From G963669295 sp963669295 (GTDB lineage: Bacteria; Bacteroidota; Bacteroidia; Flavobacteriales_D; CALLUQ01), in assembly GCA_963669295.1 (NCBI GenBank), contig OY769938.1:5208001-5272000 (forward strand): DNA of 64,000 nt, read 5' to 3'. Under the pieces are notes generated by a model. The model had not been told where the DNA came from and searched no databases. It worked only from the letters and a program-made list of their open reading frames with translations. Of this stretch, positions 24,008-33,727 are shown piece by piece. The translations under genes were made by a program, and so were the position numbers. How positions within the stretch are numbered: position 1 is the first letter of the stretch; the number at the start of each line of letters is the position of its first letter.

Positions 24008-25630
24008 CTACTTATCCACGTTGTTGCAATTAATTTGTTTTCCAAAGCCATCCCTACCTACTTTGGTGGCTTCATAACCCGAACCGTTGTACTGTTGCGT
24101 AAACAACACCCAGTTGATGTAGCATTTATTGGTTTCGTTATTCTTTAACGCAACAGCACCGCGGCACTCCTTACGCAAAGGAATACCAGTAAGCGCATGC
24201 TTTACAATCACCCAGTCGGTGCGCAACGAAAAACGTAAGAAACTGTATTTACCATCGTTGCCCCACTTTTTGGCCAACGCCGCTAGCGCAGCATCTTGCT
24301 TCAAGGCTTTAGGCATTCTTACTATATCAACACCCAAGATGTTGTAGTCTTCCAAAATCTTTTCGTAGGCCTTTACCTTAGCCTTCAATGTACTTTTAAG
24401 CGATGCATTGATATTAACGGTTTCTTTGCCCTCGTACATGATTTCGTAGGGAATTCCGTGTGATGACGGGCCGCCCAATTTGCCTACCACTACTCTTACG
24501 GTGTGCTGACCATCCATGGCCGCTAATTTTTCGGCCAAATGTACCCGCCAAAGAGCAGCATCAAATCCTTTTTTATCGTAATCATAGTACTCGTCCCTGG
24601 TTTTGAGGTTCGACGCATCGTACTTTTTTAAGAAAGCTTCTGTGGGTGCCAAAGCCACTGTATATCCCTTTTCTTCGTACCGGTCAAAATCGGCCACCAA
24701 CCAGTCGAGTTGTTTGTAGTTCGATTTAGGCTCCACAAATTTGCCATCGATGTAGATGAAGATATTGGCCCTACGATCGGTAAAGCCTTGCGTATGATCA
24801 AGGTCAGGACGGTATCCGCCTTCTTCTTCAATCATCTTTTTCACCTCTGCCTCCGTCATCGGTTTGCCGGGCAGGAGCTCTTTAATGGTTTTGGCACCGC
24901 TCTCCACCGTAAATATAAGGTCGGGCGAAGTGGTTAACGTCATCTTAGCCATACCCAGGCGACTGGGCCTACCATTTTTTTGCCATTCTTCTAGCTCTGC
25001 TTTGCGCTGTGCGTTTTTAGCCTGAGCAGCAGCTACACACTCATCTTTCTTTTCCATGAAAAAGGCGTAATGCTTATCAATTTGCAAGGTATTGTAGTAA
25101 TCGGGATCTTGCTTTTTAATGCGCTCTTTATACATGTCGATTTTCTCCAAATCTTTGCCCCAGGCACACTTGGTTTTTTCGTTGGCCAATGCCGTTTCGA
25201 TGTTCTTTTTGTGCTTGTGCCAATAAAACACTGAACTTTTTGCCGGGCCATTGTACTCGCCACTTGCAGCACTGGAACTGCTACTGCTCGAATTGCCAGA
25301 AGAAGAACTGGAGCTTCCGCTAGAGCTGCCTGAGCTGGAACCCGAAGCAGCACCTGGGTTTTTTATTCTGTTATCAAACTCTTTGTATTTGGCCTCAAAA
25401 GCCGACACATTGTAAGAAGCATCTTTCTTCTTAATCGCATCGATGTTTTTTCGGAGTGTAGCAAGGTTGTCTTTGGCGTACTTAACATTATACGATTTCG
25501 ACAACGCATCGGGGGTAGTTTGCTTTTCGAGGGTGGTAATCATTTTTTCGCATTTGCTGATTTCGAAAGCCTGGCCATACCCGAGTGAAACTGTTAAACA
25601 AAGAAGGGTTAAGAGTAGAATCTTTTTCAT
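24008..25630 (-). CDS. Secreted protein of unknown function with Ser-rich linker
   Basis: 540 residues with a signal peptide (MKKILLLTLLCLTVSLGYGQ). Residues about 20-95 are a helical, lysine-rich region. A Ser/Gly-only linker follows (about 97-125), then a second helical region with cysteines (about 130-215) and an alpha/beta region (about 220-540) containing NIFIYIDGKFVEP and TVRVVVGKLGGPSSHG. No catalytic motif or sorting domain is recognised. The low-complexity linker suggests two independently folding secreted domains. It has its own terminator. The upstream TAGTTTTG (complement of 25678-25685) is a possible -7 box without a clear -33 partner. Confidence 0.7.
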   Translation of the reverse strand: MKKILLLTLLCLTVSLGYGQAFEISKCEKMITTLEKQTTPDALSKSYNVKYAKDNLATLRKNIDAIKKKDASYNVSAFEAKYKEFDNRIKNPGAASGSSSGSSSGSSSSSSGNSSSSSSSAASGEYNGPAKSSVFYWHKHKKNIETALANEKTKCAWGKDLEKIDMYKERIKKQDPDYYNTLQIDKHYAFFMEKKDECVAAAQAKNAQRKAELEEWQKNGRPSRLGMAKMTLTTSPDLIFTVESGAKTIKELLPGKPMTEAEVKKMIEEEGGYRPDLDHTQGFTDRRANIFIYIDGKFVEPKSNYKQLDWLVADFDRYEEKGYTVALAPTEAFLKKYDASNLKTRDEYYDYDKKGFDAALWRVHLAEKLAAMDGQHTVRVVVGKLGGPSSHGIPYEIMYEGKETVNINASLKSTLKAKVKAYEKILEDYNILGVDIVRMPKALKQDAALAALAKKWGNDGKYSFLRFSLRTDWVIVKHALTGIPLRKECRGAVALKNNETNKCYINWVLFTQQYNGSGYEATKVGRDGFGKQINCNNVDK

Positions 25631-25894
25631 AATAATGGGGTTATAAAGTTAGTGCCTGGTGTATGAGACAGGCATAACAAAACTAATGGGGAAGGAATAG
25701 GCATCCTACCGATTGGGTTTCCACTTTATAAAAGGGCACACTACCACCACAACCGGGCAGTTTTTGTGTACAGTAAGCATCGATTTATCAGCATATTAAT
25801 GGTGGCAATAACTAAGAATAGCAGTTTTTGCCTGATTGTATGCGCCCTACATCCAGGGAAAAGCGTTAAATTAGGAGTACTAAAACGTCTCCAA

Positions 25895-26743
25895 ATGCAA
25901 CGCTCTCAAAACAACTCACTCGTAAAATGCTTTTACCGTGCAACGCTTTTATCGTGTTGCTTACTTTGTATAGGAGCATTTTCTACTCCAGTAAAAGCAC
26001 AACAAGTATCTACCGTTGCTGAAGTATACGATTATGATATCGGTGATATTTTTCATTACCTGTATAGGCAAGATTATGGGTTTCAGCCCGATAGCATCAG
26101 AACAGAAGTAGAAATTACCGGAAAGTACTTCACCACTAACAACGACACGGTGGTTTACCATAGAAGTGTAGTGCAACACGACAAGCCTTATGGCAGCAGC
26201 TCCTGGACCACTACCAACTACACCGATTCGGTATACTACACCAACTTAACCGATCCTATTATTGGCGGTTTTGGCACCATTACAGTATACGATGATAACG
26301 TATACTTTAATGGCCGGCAAATCAACAAGCACAACATCTCTATTACCGAAAGCATTACCATGCTCCATTATGTGGAGGGATGTGGTTCATCACTGAATTC
26401 TTTTGTAGGAACGGGCAACTATACAGGCCACTTTACCCGGTTAGAGTATTATAAAAAGGGCACCGAAATTGGAGGCAATATATTGAGTACACCCGAGCAA
26501 GAAGCAGGCTTTGAAACATTACAATGTTCCCCTAATCCTGCCCATCAACATGTTAACATCGAAATGCCTCAATTGTCAGGTGCCTGGCTAACGCTTTACA
26601 CCCCAGATGGAAAACAACTAGAGTCTTATCAATTGCCAGCCGATCGTAATACCATTGGTATTGGCCATTTACCAGCGGGTATTTACATCCTTTCCATTCA
26701 ACAAGAAGATCGTATCGCTTTTAGAAGAATAGTAAAGCAGTAA
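25895..26743 (+). CDS. Secreted protein with type IX (type A) C-terminal sorting domain
   Basis: The frame opens at 25766, but ATG 25895 precedes a normal signal peptide (ATLLSCCLLCIGAFSTPVKAQ), giving 282 residues. The middle (about 40-200) has no recognised domain and is rich in Thr, Tyr and Asp. The C-terminal ~75 residues are a type A sorting domain: CSPNPAHQHVNIEMP, LTLYTPDGKQLESYQL, GHLPAGIYILSI and FRRIVKQ. Such domains direct export through the type IX system and attachment to the cell surface. The cargo role is unknown. Confidence 0.8.
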   Translation: MQRSQNNSLVKCFYRATLLSCCLLCIGAFSTPVKAQQVSTVAEVYDYDIGDIFHYLYRQDYGFQPDSIRTEVEITGKYFTTNNDTVVYHRSVVQHDKPYGSSSWTTTNYTDSVYYTNLTDPIIGGFGTITVYDDNVYFNGRQINKHNISITESITMLHYVEGCGSSLNSFVGTGNYTGHFTRLEYYKKGTEIGGNILSTPEQEAGFETLQCSPNPAHQHVNIEMPQLSGAWLTLYTPDGKQLESYQLPADRNTIGIGHLPAGIYILSIQQEDRIAFRRIVKQ

Positions 26744-26810
26744 AACCTGGATAAACACTACTTCGCTTTGTTGCCTCACCGTGCAACTACCCCCACTTTA
26801 CGCATTCTCC

Positions 26811-27130
26811 CTGCGCAAGCACCCCGATGGCTATCGGAGCATTAACCATTTCACGTCACCTTATACCTCTATTCCCTTAACACGCCCCTTACATCAGGCT
26901 GAGCTTGTCTGCCCGACATGAGACGAGTCGACACACATACTTTATCTCCCTTTATTAGCAGCAAATATGCCTTAGGAGCTTGCTTCTCCGCCTAAGGCGG
27001 ATCGCAATGACGGTTGCAATGATTAGCATACCGTTTAGCATCCCTCCACATTCCACTCTACTAGCTACTCATTACTCCCCCACGCGTCACCCCACTCCTG
27101 CGAAGGCATCCCGATGGCTATCGGGGCATT
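26811..27130. repeat. Cluster of dispersed hairpin repeats
   Basis: Two copies of the CCCCGATGGCTATCGGGG family (26822-26839 and 27110-27125) flank other repeat parts: TCAGGCTGAGCTTGTCTG (about 26892) and GGAGCTTGCTTCTCCGCCTAAGGCGGATCGCAATGACGG (about 26972-27012). No gene is seen between 26744 and 27186. It is the last dense repeat cluster; none comparable follows to the right. Confidence 0.75.
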
Positions 27131-27177
27131 TCACATTCACCATTAACCATCCTCCATTTACCACCCCCACAGCATCA

Positions 27178-27210
27178 AATAAAAAAGCGCATGAGATTAC
27201 CTCATGCGCT
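27178..27210 (-). terminator. Terminator of the parE-parC operon
   Basis: AGCGCATGAG (27186-27195) and CTCATGCGCT (27201-27210) form a perfect 10-bp stem with a five-base loop. Read on the minus strand it is followed by a run of T. It lies 36 bp past the parC stop. Confidence 0.9.
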
Positions 27211-27245
27211 CAACTATTGTAACAATACTATCTTCTATACACTCA

Positions 27246-30200
27246 TCAAAACAAGCTCATCTGCTCGGCCTCATCGTCTTCATCTGCCGGCTTAATAGGA
27301 TTTTTCTTTTCCTTTTTCTCTTCTTGAGGAGGCGTTGGTTCATCATCTACCGACAGTTCTACTGTGATGGGTTTTTCAGAATCTTGCGACCCTACTTTCT
27401 CTCCTGTTGTTTCTTGCTTTGGCGCTGGTTTAGCCTTTGCCTTTTGGGGTGCTGGTTCAGGAGTTGATTCGGGTGTCTCATCAGGTACTTCAGTTGGTTT
27501 AGCCTCCTGTGCCGCTGCTTTCGCTTTCGCTTCAGCAATCAACGCTTGTGCCTCAGCATCGGCATCTTTATTGCCTGCAGGTGCAGCTTCCTCTCCTTCT
27601 GGTGCTTCACCTTCTAAATTTTCTCCCTCAGTAGTTTCGTCTCCCCCTCCTTTTGCAGCGGCTTCTTCCGCTGCAATTTGCGCTTCTACATCTATTTCCT
27701 CTCCCTCTAACGGTGGCAACTCTACCACTTCTTTCACCGCCAGTGCCGTAAGCTTGTTGCCTTGTGCTTTTACGCCTTTTATATCAATAAAGTCGTTCAG
27801 CACCACTTCTTTATCGGCCTTGTTTTTGGTTTCCTTGTATCGTTTGCTGTACACAATGCTTACCCTGGGGTTGATGCCCGTTTGCACAGTAGCCAGGTGC
27901 GAACCTTCACTTTCGCTAATGAAAATATTCATTTTCTCGAAAGGCGATTCAGCGGCAAAGCGCTTTACAAAATATAACTCCTTCTCTCCATCCCAGTATA
28001 CTGCTGCAATGGGTTTTTCGGGGTTCCACTTTTCAATAATTTTCAACCCATCTTCGAAACGGGTAAGTAAGTTAAACGAGGTCAGCTTGTAATGCCCCGA
28101 CTCGTAAATGGTCAATATCTTATCGTCGCCCTTAAAGGCGCCCAACAAGCGGCCACGGCCTTCATCGTTGAGGCGTTGTACCACATCGTCGAACCATATT
28201 TTGCGGGCTGCTAGCGTAGAGCCACCCACTTCTTTTTGCACCACCTTGCTTACCAAATACTTCGAAGCCCGGTTCCCTCCTGCTCCACGGCCTTTAATGG
28301 CCAATTCGCTAAAATCAACATCGAAGCGCAACTTTTTAATGTTGGGGCGCGGACGTAGGTGTACGGTAACTATTTCGCGCTCGCCGTTAGGGTTACAGCT
28401 AAAGTACACCACCTTCGAGCCTTTGGAGCCCTTGGTCAATGGGTATTCTTTGTCGCGCGTGATGCTTTTTACAGCAAAACGCTTCATCATGGCCGGGCCA
28501 GTGGTACCGTCTTGATAAATCATGTGGTAAATGGTGCGGTCGTCGCCTTTCTTCCATACACCAGCATGAATAATGTCTTTACCCACAAACTTCTTATCGG
28601 CAATACGGGTAACCATCATGGTGCCATCGCGCTTAAACACAATAACATCATCGATTTCCGACGCCTCGCTTAAGAATTCATCTTTACGCAAGCCCCAACC
28701 AATAAAGCCTTCCTCACGGTTTACGTAGAGTTTTTTGTTGGCCACAATTACTTTCTTGGCCGAAATGGTATCGAAGGTTTTAATTTCTGTTTTGCGCTCG
28801 CGTCCTTCGCCATACTTATCTTTTAATCGTTTAAAGTAATCAATGGCAAAATCAACCAGGTGCTCGAGGTGGTGTTTTACCTCTGCAATGGCATCTTCCA
28901 ACTTCTTAATGCTTTCATCAGCCTTAAAGCTGTCGAATTTAGAAATCCGCTTAATGCGAATTTCTGTAAGGCGGGTAATGTCATCTTCCGTTATATCGCG
29001 GTGCAAAGCAATGGCTGCTTTCGATTTGTTGTTGCGCGAGGGGGTCGACACGTATTTGTGCATTCCCTTATCAATGGCACCTACTACCCCTTCCCAGGTC
29101 TCCTCTTCTTCAATATCTCGGTAAATACGATTTTCGATGAAGATTTTTTCGAGTGAGGCAAAATGCCACTGCTCGTTCAACTCGGCCAGGCGAATGTCGA
29201 GCTCCATTTTTAACAGATCTACCGTGCGGTTGGTAGAAATCTTAAGCATTTCGTTCACACCAACAAACCGTGGTTTATCGTCTTCAATCACACAAGCGTT
29301 AGGCGAAATAGATATCTCACAATCGGTAAAGGCATACAACGCATCCAACATCTTTTCGGGCGATACACCAGTAGGTAGGTGTACCATAATTTCAGCAAAC
29401 TCCGCAGTATTATCTTCAATCTTGCGAATCTTTATTTTGCCCTTATCGTTGGCCTTCAACACCGATTCAATTAAACTGCTGGTAGTAGTACCATGCGGTA
29501 TTTCATAAATCATTAAGGTTTTCTTGTCTACCTGCTTAATGCGCGCACGCACACGCACCTTACCACCCCTCAACCCATCGTTGTAGTTGGTAAAATCGGC
29601 CATACCACCATTAGGGAAATCAGGCAAAATATTGGTGCGCTTGCCCTTTAGAATGTCGATCGAAGCATCGATGAGCTCCACAAAGTTGTGCGGCAACATT
29701 TTGCAAGCCAGCCCTACCGCAATACCCTCGGCTCCTTGCGCCAATAGCAGCGGAAATTTTATGGGCAAATGCACCGGCTCTTTATTTCTACCATCGTAAG
29801 ACGATTGCCACTCGGTAGTTTTAGGATTAAACACCACCTCGTTGCCAAACTTAGAGAGGCGTGCTTCAATGTAACGTGGAGCAGCAGCTCCATCGCCAGT
29901 TAATATATTTCCCCAGTTTCCCTGGGTATCTATTAAAATGTCTTTTTGTCCAATTTGCACCATGGCATCACCAATCGAAGCATCGCCATGGGGGTGATAC
30001 TTCATGGTGTTACCAATAACGTTGGCCACCTTGTTGTAACGACCATCGTCCAATTCCTTTAAGGAGTGCATAATACGACGCTGTACAGGTTTCAACCCAT
30101 CGTTGAGGGCAGGTACAGCACGCTCTAAAATAACATAAGAAGCATAGTCGAGGAACCAGTTTTGATACATGCCCGAAACGGGAATGATATTTTCCCCATC

Positions 30201-30329
30201 GGCAATGTCGTTGTCATCGTCGTCGCCACCATCATCGATAGCATCAGCAGCATCGTCGGCAGTGCCTTCGTTTTGCTGGTTGTCTTGCGGTTCTTGCTCT
30301 TCCGGTGTTTCGTTTTGTTCTTCACTCAT
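27246..30329 (-). CDS. parC: DNA topoisomerase IV subunit A
   Basis: 1027 residues. An acidic N-terminal extension (about 1-46, runs of D and E) precedes the GyrA/ParC core: DYASYVILERAVPALNDGLKPVQRR, then YHPHGDASIGDAM and the catalytic Tyr153 in AAPRYIEARL. The C-terminal domain (from about residue 500) lacks a clear GyrA box, and the last ~150 residues are a low-complexity Glu/Ala/Pro/Lys tail ending EQMSLF. It cuts and rejoins DNA with ParE to decatenate chromosomes. parE ends 3 bp upstream on the same strand, so the two form an operon. The acidic head and tail make it longer than most homologues. Confidence 0.95.
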   Translation of the reverse strand: MSEEQNETPEEQEPQDNQQNEGTADDAADAIDDGGDDDDNDIADGENIIPVSGMYQNWFLDYASYVILERAVPALNDGLKPVQRRIMHSLKELDDGRYNKVANVIGNTMKYHPHGDASIGDAMVQIGQKDILIDTQGNWGNILTGDGAAAPRYIEARLSKFGNEVVFNPKTTEWQSSYDGRNKEPVHLPIKFPLLLAQGAEGIAVGLACKMLPHNFVELIDASIDILKGKRTNILPDFPNGGMADFTNYNDGLRGGKVRVRARIKQVDKKTLMIYEIPHGTTTSSLIESVLKANDKGKIKIRKIEDNTAEFAEIMVHLPTGVSPEKMLDALYAFTDCEISISPNACVIEDDKPRFVGVNEMLKISTNRTVDLLKMELDIRLAELNEQWHFASLEKIFIENRIYRDIEEEETWEGVVGAIDKGMHKYVSTPSRNNKSKAAIALHRDITEDDITRLTEIRIKRISKFDSFKADESIKKLEDAIAEVKHHLEHLVDFAIDYFKRLKDKYGEGRERKTEIKTFDTISAKKVIVANKKLYVNREEGFIGWGLRKDEFLSEASEIDDVIVFKRDGTMMVTRIADKKFVGKDIIHAGVWKKGDDRTIYHMIYQDGTTGPAMMKRFAVKSITRDKEYPLTKGSKGSKVVYFSCNPNGEREIVTVHLRPRPNIKKLRFDVDFSELAIKGRGAGGNRASKYLVSKVVQKEVGGSTLAARKIWFDDVVQRLNDEGRGRLLGAFKGDDKILTIYESGHYKLTSFNLLTRFEDGLKIIEKWNPEKPIAAVYWDGEKELYFVKRFAAESPFEKMNIFISESEGSHLATVQTGINPRVSIVYSKRYKETKNKADKEVVLNDFIDIKGVKAQGNKLTALAVKEVVELPPLEGEEIDVEAQIAAEEAAAKGGGDETTEGENLEGEAPEGEEAAPAGNKDADAEAQALIAEAKAKAAAQEAKPTEVPDETPESTPEPAPQKAKAKPAPKQETTGEKVGSQDSEKPITVELSVDDEPTPPQEEKKEKKNPIKPADEDDEAEQMSLF

Positions 30330-30332
30330 AAT

Positions 30333-32183
30333 TTATACCTCTTCTTCTACCAGGTCTTTTTCTACTCTAAGATTTTCGATGATGAAGGTTTGCCGGTCGG
30401 GTGTGTTTTTGCCCATGTAGAACGACAGTAATTCCTCGATGGAAGCCTGCTTACCCAGGGTGACTTGCTCCAACCGCATGTCTTCACCAATGAACATTTT
30501 AAATTCATCGGGCGAAATTTCTCCCAACCCTTTAAATCGAGTAATTTCAGGGTTGCGCCCCAGCTTAGCCATAGCAGCTTGCTTCTCTTCTTCAGAGTAA
30601 CAGTAAATGGTTTCTTTTTTGTTGCGTACCCTAAACAGTGGTGTTTGTAAGATGTACACATGCCCCTGTCGCACCAACTCTGGAAAAAATTGCAAGAAGA
30701 AGGTCAGTAAGAGCAAACGAATGTGCATGCCATCCACATCGGCATCAGTAGCTACTACAATGTGCTTGTAGCGCAAATTTTCAATGCCATCTTCAATGTT
30801 TAAAGCAGCTTGTATCAGGTTAAACTCCTCGTTTTCGTACACTACCTTTTTGGTAAGCCCGTACGAATTCAACGGTTTACCACGTAAGCTAAATACCGCC
30901 TGTGTACTTACATTACGCGATTTGGTAATCGACCCACTGGCCGAATCACCCTCGGTAATAAAGATGGTAGTTTCCTCGCGTTTGTCGTTCTTCTGATCGT
31001 TGTAGTGTACGCGGCAATCGCGCAACTTCTTGTTGTGCAAGTTGGCTTTCTTAGCACGATCGCGTGCCAACTTACGGATGCCCGAAAGCTCTTTACGCTC
31101 TTTTTCGCTTTGCTTAATCTTTTTCTCAATGGCCTCAGCCACCTGCGGATTTTTATGCAAAAAGTTATCGAGCTTCTCTTTAAGGAAATCAAGCACAAAG
31201 GCACGCATCGACTGTCCTCCTGGCTCTACCTCTTGCGAGCCCAGCTTGGTTTTGGTTTGCGATTCAAATACCGGTTCCATCACCTTTACACTAATGGCTG
31301 CGGTCATCGAAGCACGAATATCGGTGGCGTCGTAGTTTTTGCCAAAGAAATCTTTAATTACCCGTGCTACCGCCTCTCTAAAAGCCGACTGGTGTGTACC
31401 ACCCTGGGTAGTATGCTGTCCATTTACAAACGAAGAGTAATCTTCGCCATAAGTGCTGGTATGGGTAAATGCAATTTCAATGTCTTCGCCCTCCAGGTGA
31501 ATGATGGGATACAATGTATTGCCACTCATGTTTTCGGTGAGGTAGTCGAGCAACCCATTTTTAGAGTGGTAGCGTGTGCCGTTGAAGTGAATCGACAAGC
31601 CACGGTTCAGGTAACAATAGTTCCACAACAATCGCTCCACATGAGGAATGCGAAACCCAAAGTTCTTGAACACATTCTTATCGGGCACAAACTCCACATA
31701 AGTACCGTTAGGCTGATCGGTTTTTTCGAGTGGCAGGTCTTCGATCAACTCACCCTGGTCAAATTCAGCACGTTTCAATTCACCTTCGCGCACCGATTCA
31801 ATTTTAAAGTAATACGACAATGCGTTTACCGCCTTGGTACCTACCCCATTGAGCCCTACCGACTTCTTAAATGCTTTGGAATCGTACTTACCACCGGTAT
31901 TGATTTTAGAAACACAATCAATCACCTTCCCCAACGGTATGCCCCGCCCATAATCGCGAATACTTACCCGTTGGTCTTTAATTTTTACGATAATCTTTTT
32001 GCCGTTACCCATCACAAATTCATCGATGGAGTTGTCGATCACCTCCTTTACCAGGATGTATATCCCATCGTCTTGTGCTGCACCATCGCCCAACTTACCA
32101 ATGTACATCCCCGGGCGTAATCGGATGTGCTCTTTCCAGTCGAGTGAGCGTATATTGTCTTCTGTATAGTTCGAATTAGCCAT
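30333..32183 (-). CDS. parE: DNA topoisomerase IV subunit B
   Basis: The frame opens at 32228, but MANSNYTEDNIRSLDWKEHIR at 32183 is the natural start, giving 616 residues. GHKL ATPase motifs: EVIDNSIDEF (N box), RDYGRGIPLG (G1), GLNGVGTKAVNALS (G2). The TOPRIM domain follows with FITEGDSASGSI and ATDADVDGMHIRLLLL (metal-binding DxD). The C-terminal part has RFKGLGEISPDEFK. It supplies ATP-driven strand passage for ParC. The name parE is preferred to gyrB because its partner is a ParC-type subunit encoded next to it. Confidence 0.95.
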   Translation of the reverse strand: MANSNYTEDNIRSLDWKEHIRLRPGMYIGKLGDGAAQDDGIYILVKEVIDNSIDEFVMGNGKKIIVKIKDQRVSIRDYGRGIPLGKVIDCVSKINTGGKYDSKAFKKSVGLNGVGTKAVNALSYYFKIESVREGELKRAEFDQGELIEDLPLEKTDQPNGTYVEFVPDKNVFKNFGFRIPHVERLLWNYCYLNRGLSIHFNGTRYHSKNGLLDYLTENMSGNTLYPIIHLEGEDIEIAFTHTSTYGEDYSSFVNGQHTTQGGTHQSAFREAVARVIKDFFGKNYDATDIRASMTAAISVKVMEPVFESQTKTKLGSQEVEPGGQSMRAFVLDFLKEKLDNFLHKNPQVAEAIEKKIKQSEKERKELSGIRKLARDRAKKANLHNKKLRDCRVHYNDQKNDKREETTIFITEGDSASGSITKSRNVSTQAVFSLRGKPLNSYGLTKKVVYENEEFNLIQAALNIEDGIENLRYKHIVVATDADVDGMHIRLLLLTFFLQFFPELVRQGHVYILQTPLFRVRNKKETIYCYSEEEKQAAMAKLGRNPEITRFKGLGEISPDEFKMFIGEDMRLEQVTLGKQASIEELLSFYMGKNTPDRQTFIIENLRVEKDLVEEEV

Positions 32184-32226
32184 GTTATTATAGAGGAATT
32201 GGAAGGTGTAAAAATAATAGGAAACC

Positions 32227-32257
32227 AAAAAAGCCGGGCAGTTTATCCCGACTTTTT
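32227..32257 (-). terminator. Terminator upstream of parE
   Basis: On the minus strand AAAAAGTCGGG pairs with CCCGGCTTTTT (32257-32247 and 32238-32228), with a single U-G wobble and a run of T. It can end the ychF transcript before parE. On the plus strand the same site has a C-A mismatch, so it acts mainly for minus-strand RNA. Confidence 0.75.
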
Positions 32258-32364
32258 ATCAACATAGTTTTCAACGTTTTTTCCTGAAAACTCAGGCATT
32301 ACACGGAACCCAATCCAGTTCTTTCAATGCAAGAATCGCTTCAAAAAACCCTCTATACGATAAT

Positions 32365-32463
32365 ATGATACTTGCAGTTCCTTTCATAATGCTTGTTTTA
32401 AGTTATGCCATGGCAAGCCAGGTCATTAGGCAACGCTTAAAAAGCATGCATGAGGGGTGGTAA
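32365..32463 (+). CDS. Possible 32-residue membrane microprotein
   Basis: The frame from ATG 32365 to TAA encodes a hydrophobic helix (ILAVPFIMLVLSYAMA) followed by a basic amphipathic tail (SQVIRQRLKSMHEGW). It is antisense to the spacer between ychF and parE. The layout (one membrane helix then QRLKS) resembles the start of Zn_peptidase_2 (YugP-type) membrane proteases, so it could also be a remnant of such a gene. No promoter is evident. Confidence 0.3.
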   Translation: MILAVPFIMLVLSYAMASQVIRQRLKSMHEGW

Positions 32464-32512
32464 ACCCCATTGAGGAATTGGCGGAAATTACTTATGGGTT
32501 GGTAAAAAAGGG

Positions 32513-33610
32513 TTAAACGTTGAAACGGAAATGCATCACATCACCATCTTCCACCACATATTCTTTTCCTTCGATGTTTAACTTCCCGGCTTCTTTTACC
32601 GCTTGCTCCGAACCCAACGACACATAGTCGTCGTACTTAATTACTTCGGCACGAATAAAGCCTTTTTCAAAGTCGGTATGAATTACCCCAGCTGCTTGCG
32701 GTGCAGTCATGCCAGTAGTAATGGTCCAGGCACGTACCTCTTTTTCGCCTGCAGTGAAATAGGTAGAAAGATCCAATAGCCTATAAGCAGCAGTAATAAG
32801 TTTACTCACCCCCGCTTCTTCCAACCCCAAATCTTCCAGAAACATTTGGCGTTCTTCGTACGATTCTAATGTGGCAATGTCGGCTTCAATGCCTGCTCCA
32901 ATGATCAACACTTCTGCGTTTTCATCTTTCACGGCTTCTCTTACTGCTTCTACATGAGCATTACCATTCACCACCGATGCCTCATCCACGTTGCAAGCAT
33001 ATAGAATAGGTTTCTCGGTCAACAACTTTAACTCTTTGGCAAAAGCCTTTTGCTCCTTCTCCAACGGTACCGATCGTGCCGATTTACCAGATTCAAGGTG
33101 TGCTTTGTACGCTTCAAGCACATCCAACTCTTTCTTGCCTTCTTTGTCTCCAGAATTGGCTTTACGCTCTATTTTTTGAATGCGCTTGTCCACCGTTTCC
33201 AAATCTTTTAATTGCAGCTCTGTATCAATCACTTCCTTGTCGCGCACTGGATCTACCGAACCATCTACATGCACCACATTGCCATCGTCGAAGCAACGCA
33301 ACACATGAATAATGGCATCTGTTTCACGAATATTGCCCAGGAATTGGTTGCCTAAACCTTCTCCCTTGCTTGCCCCCTTCACCAAACCGGCAATGTCTAC
33401 AATCTCTACCGTAGTTGGTAAAACTTTCTGAGGTTTTACCAACGCCTCCAACTTCTCTAACCGCTCATCAGGAACAGTAATGGTGCCTACATTAGGTTCA
33501 ATGGTGCAAAAAGGAAAATTTGCCGACTGTGCTTTAGCGTTCGATAAACAGTTAAACAAAGTGGATTTCCCTACGTTGGGCAAGCCAACAATTCCGCATT
33601 TTAGTGCCAT
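32513..33610 (-). CDS. ychF: Redox-responsive ATPase YchF (Obg-like)
   Basis: 365 residues, the family's usual length. P-loop GLPNVGKST (9-17), G3 DIAGLVKGASKGEGLGNQFL, and NVDE in place of the GTPase NKxD motif, which explains ATP preference. The C-terminal TGS domain ends in DVMHFRFNV. The protein binds ribosomes and affects translation of stress genes in other bacteria. It is monocistronic, with a promoter candidate just upstream (33631-33664) and a terminator before parE. Confidence 0.95.
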   Translation of the reverse strand: MALKCGIVGLPNVGKSTLFNCLSNAKAQSANFPFCTIEPNVGTITVPDERLEKLEALVKPQKVLPTTVEIVDIAGLVKGASKGEGLGNQFLGNIRETDAIIHVLRCFDDGNVVHVDGSVDPVRDKEVIDTELQLKDLETVDKRIQKIERKANSGDKEGKKELDVLEAYKAHLESGKSARSVPLEKEQKAFAKELKLLTEKPILYACNVDEASVVNGNAHVEAVREAVKDENAEVLIIGAGIEADIATLESYEERQMFLEDLGLEEAGVSKLITAAYRLLDLSTYFTAGEKEVRAWTITTGMTAPQAAGVIHTDFEKGFIRAEVIKYDDYVSLGSEQAVKEAGKLNIEGKEYVVEDGDVMHFRFNV

Positions 33611-33630
33611 GATTTATTTGTTTTGGGGGG

Positions 33631-33664
33631 CAAAGATAAAACTAATCGCAATTATTTGCGCAAA
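33631..33664 (-). promoter_or_regulatory. ychF promoter candidate
   Basis: On the minus strand TTTG (complement of 33661-33664), 22 bp, then TATCTTTG (complement of 33631-33638), an exact TAnnTTTG -7 box. It lies 20 bp before the ychF start. The spacer is slightly long for the Bacteroidota consensus. The -33 part overlaps the T-run of the previous gene's terminator. Confidence 0.5.
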
Positions 33665-33701
33665 AAGAACCCCGACCTTCAGTTATTAGAAGATCGGGGT
33701 T
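33662..33701 (-). terminator. Terminator of the PKD/SBBP gene
   Basis: AACCCCGA and TCGGGGTT (33701-33694 and 33675-33668 read on the minus strand), with an inner CTTC/GAAG stem, followed by CTTTTTG. It lies 26 bp past the stop at 33728. Confidence 0.85.
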
Positions 33702-33727
33702 GTATAGCAGCTAGTCGAAACAGCCTG

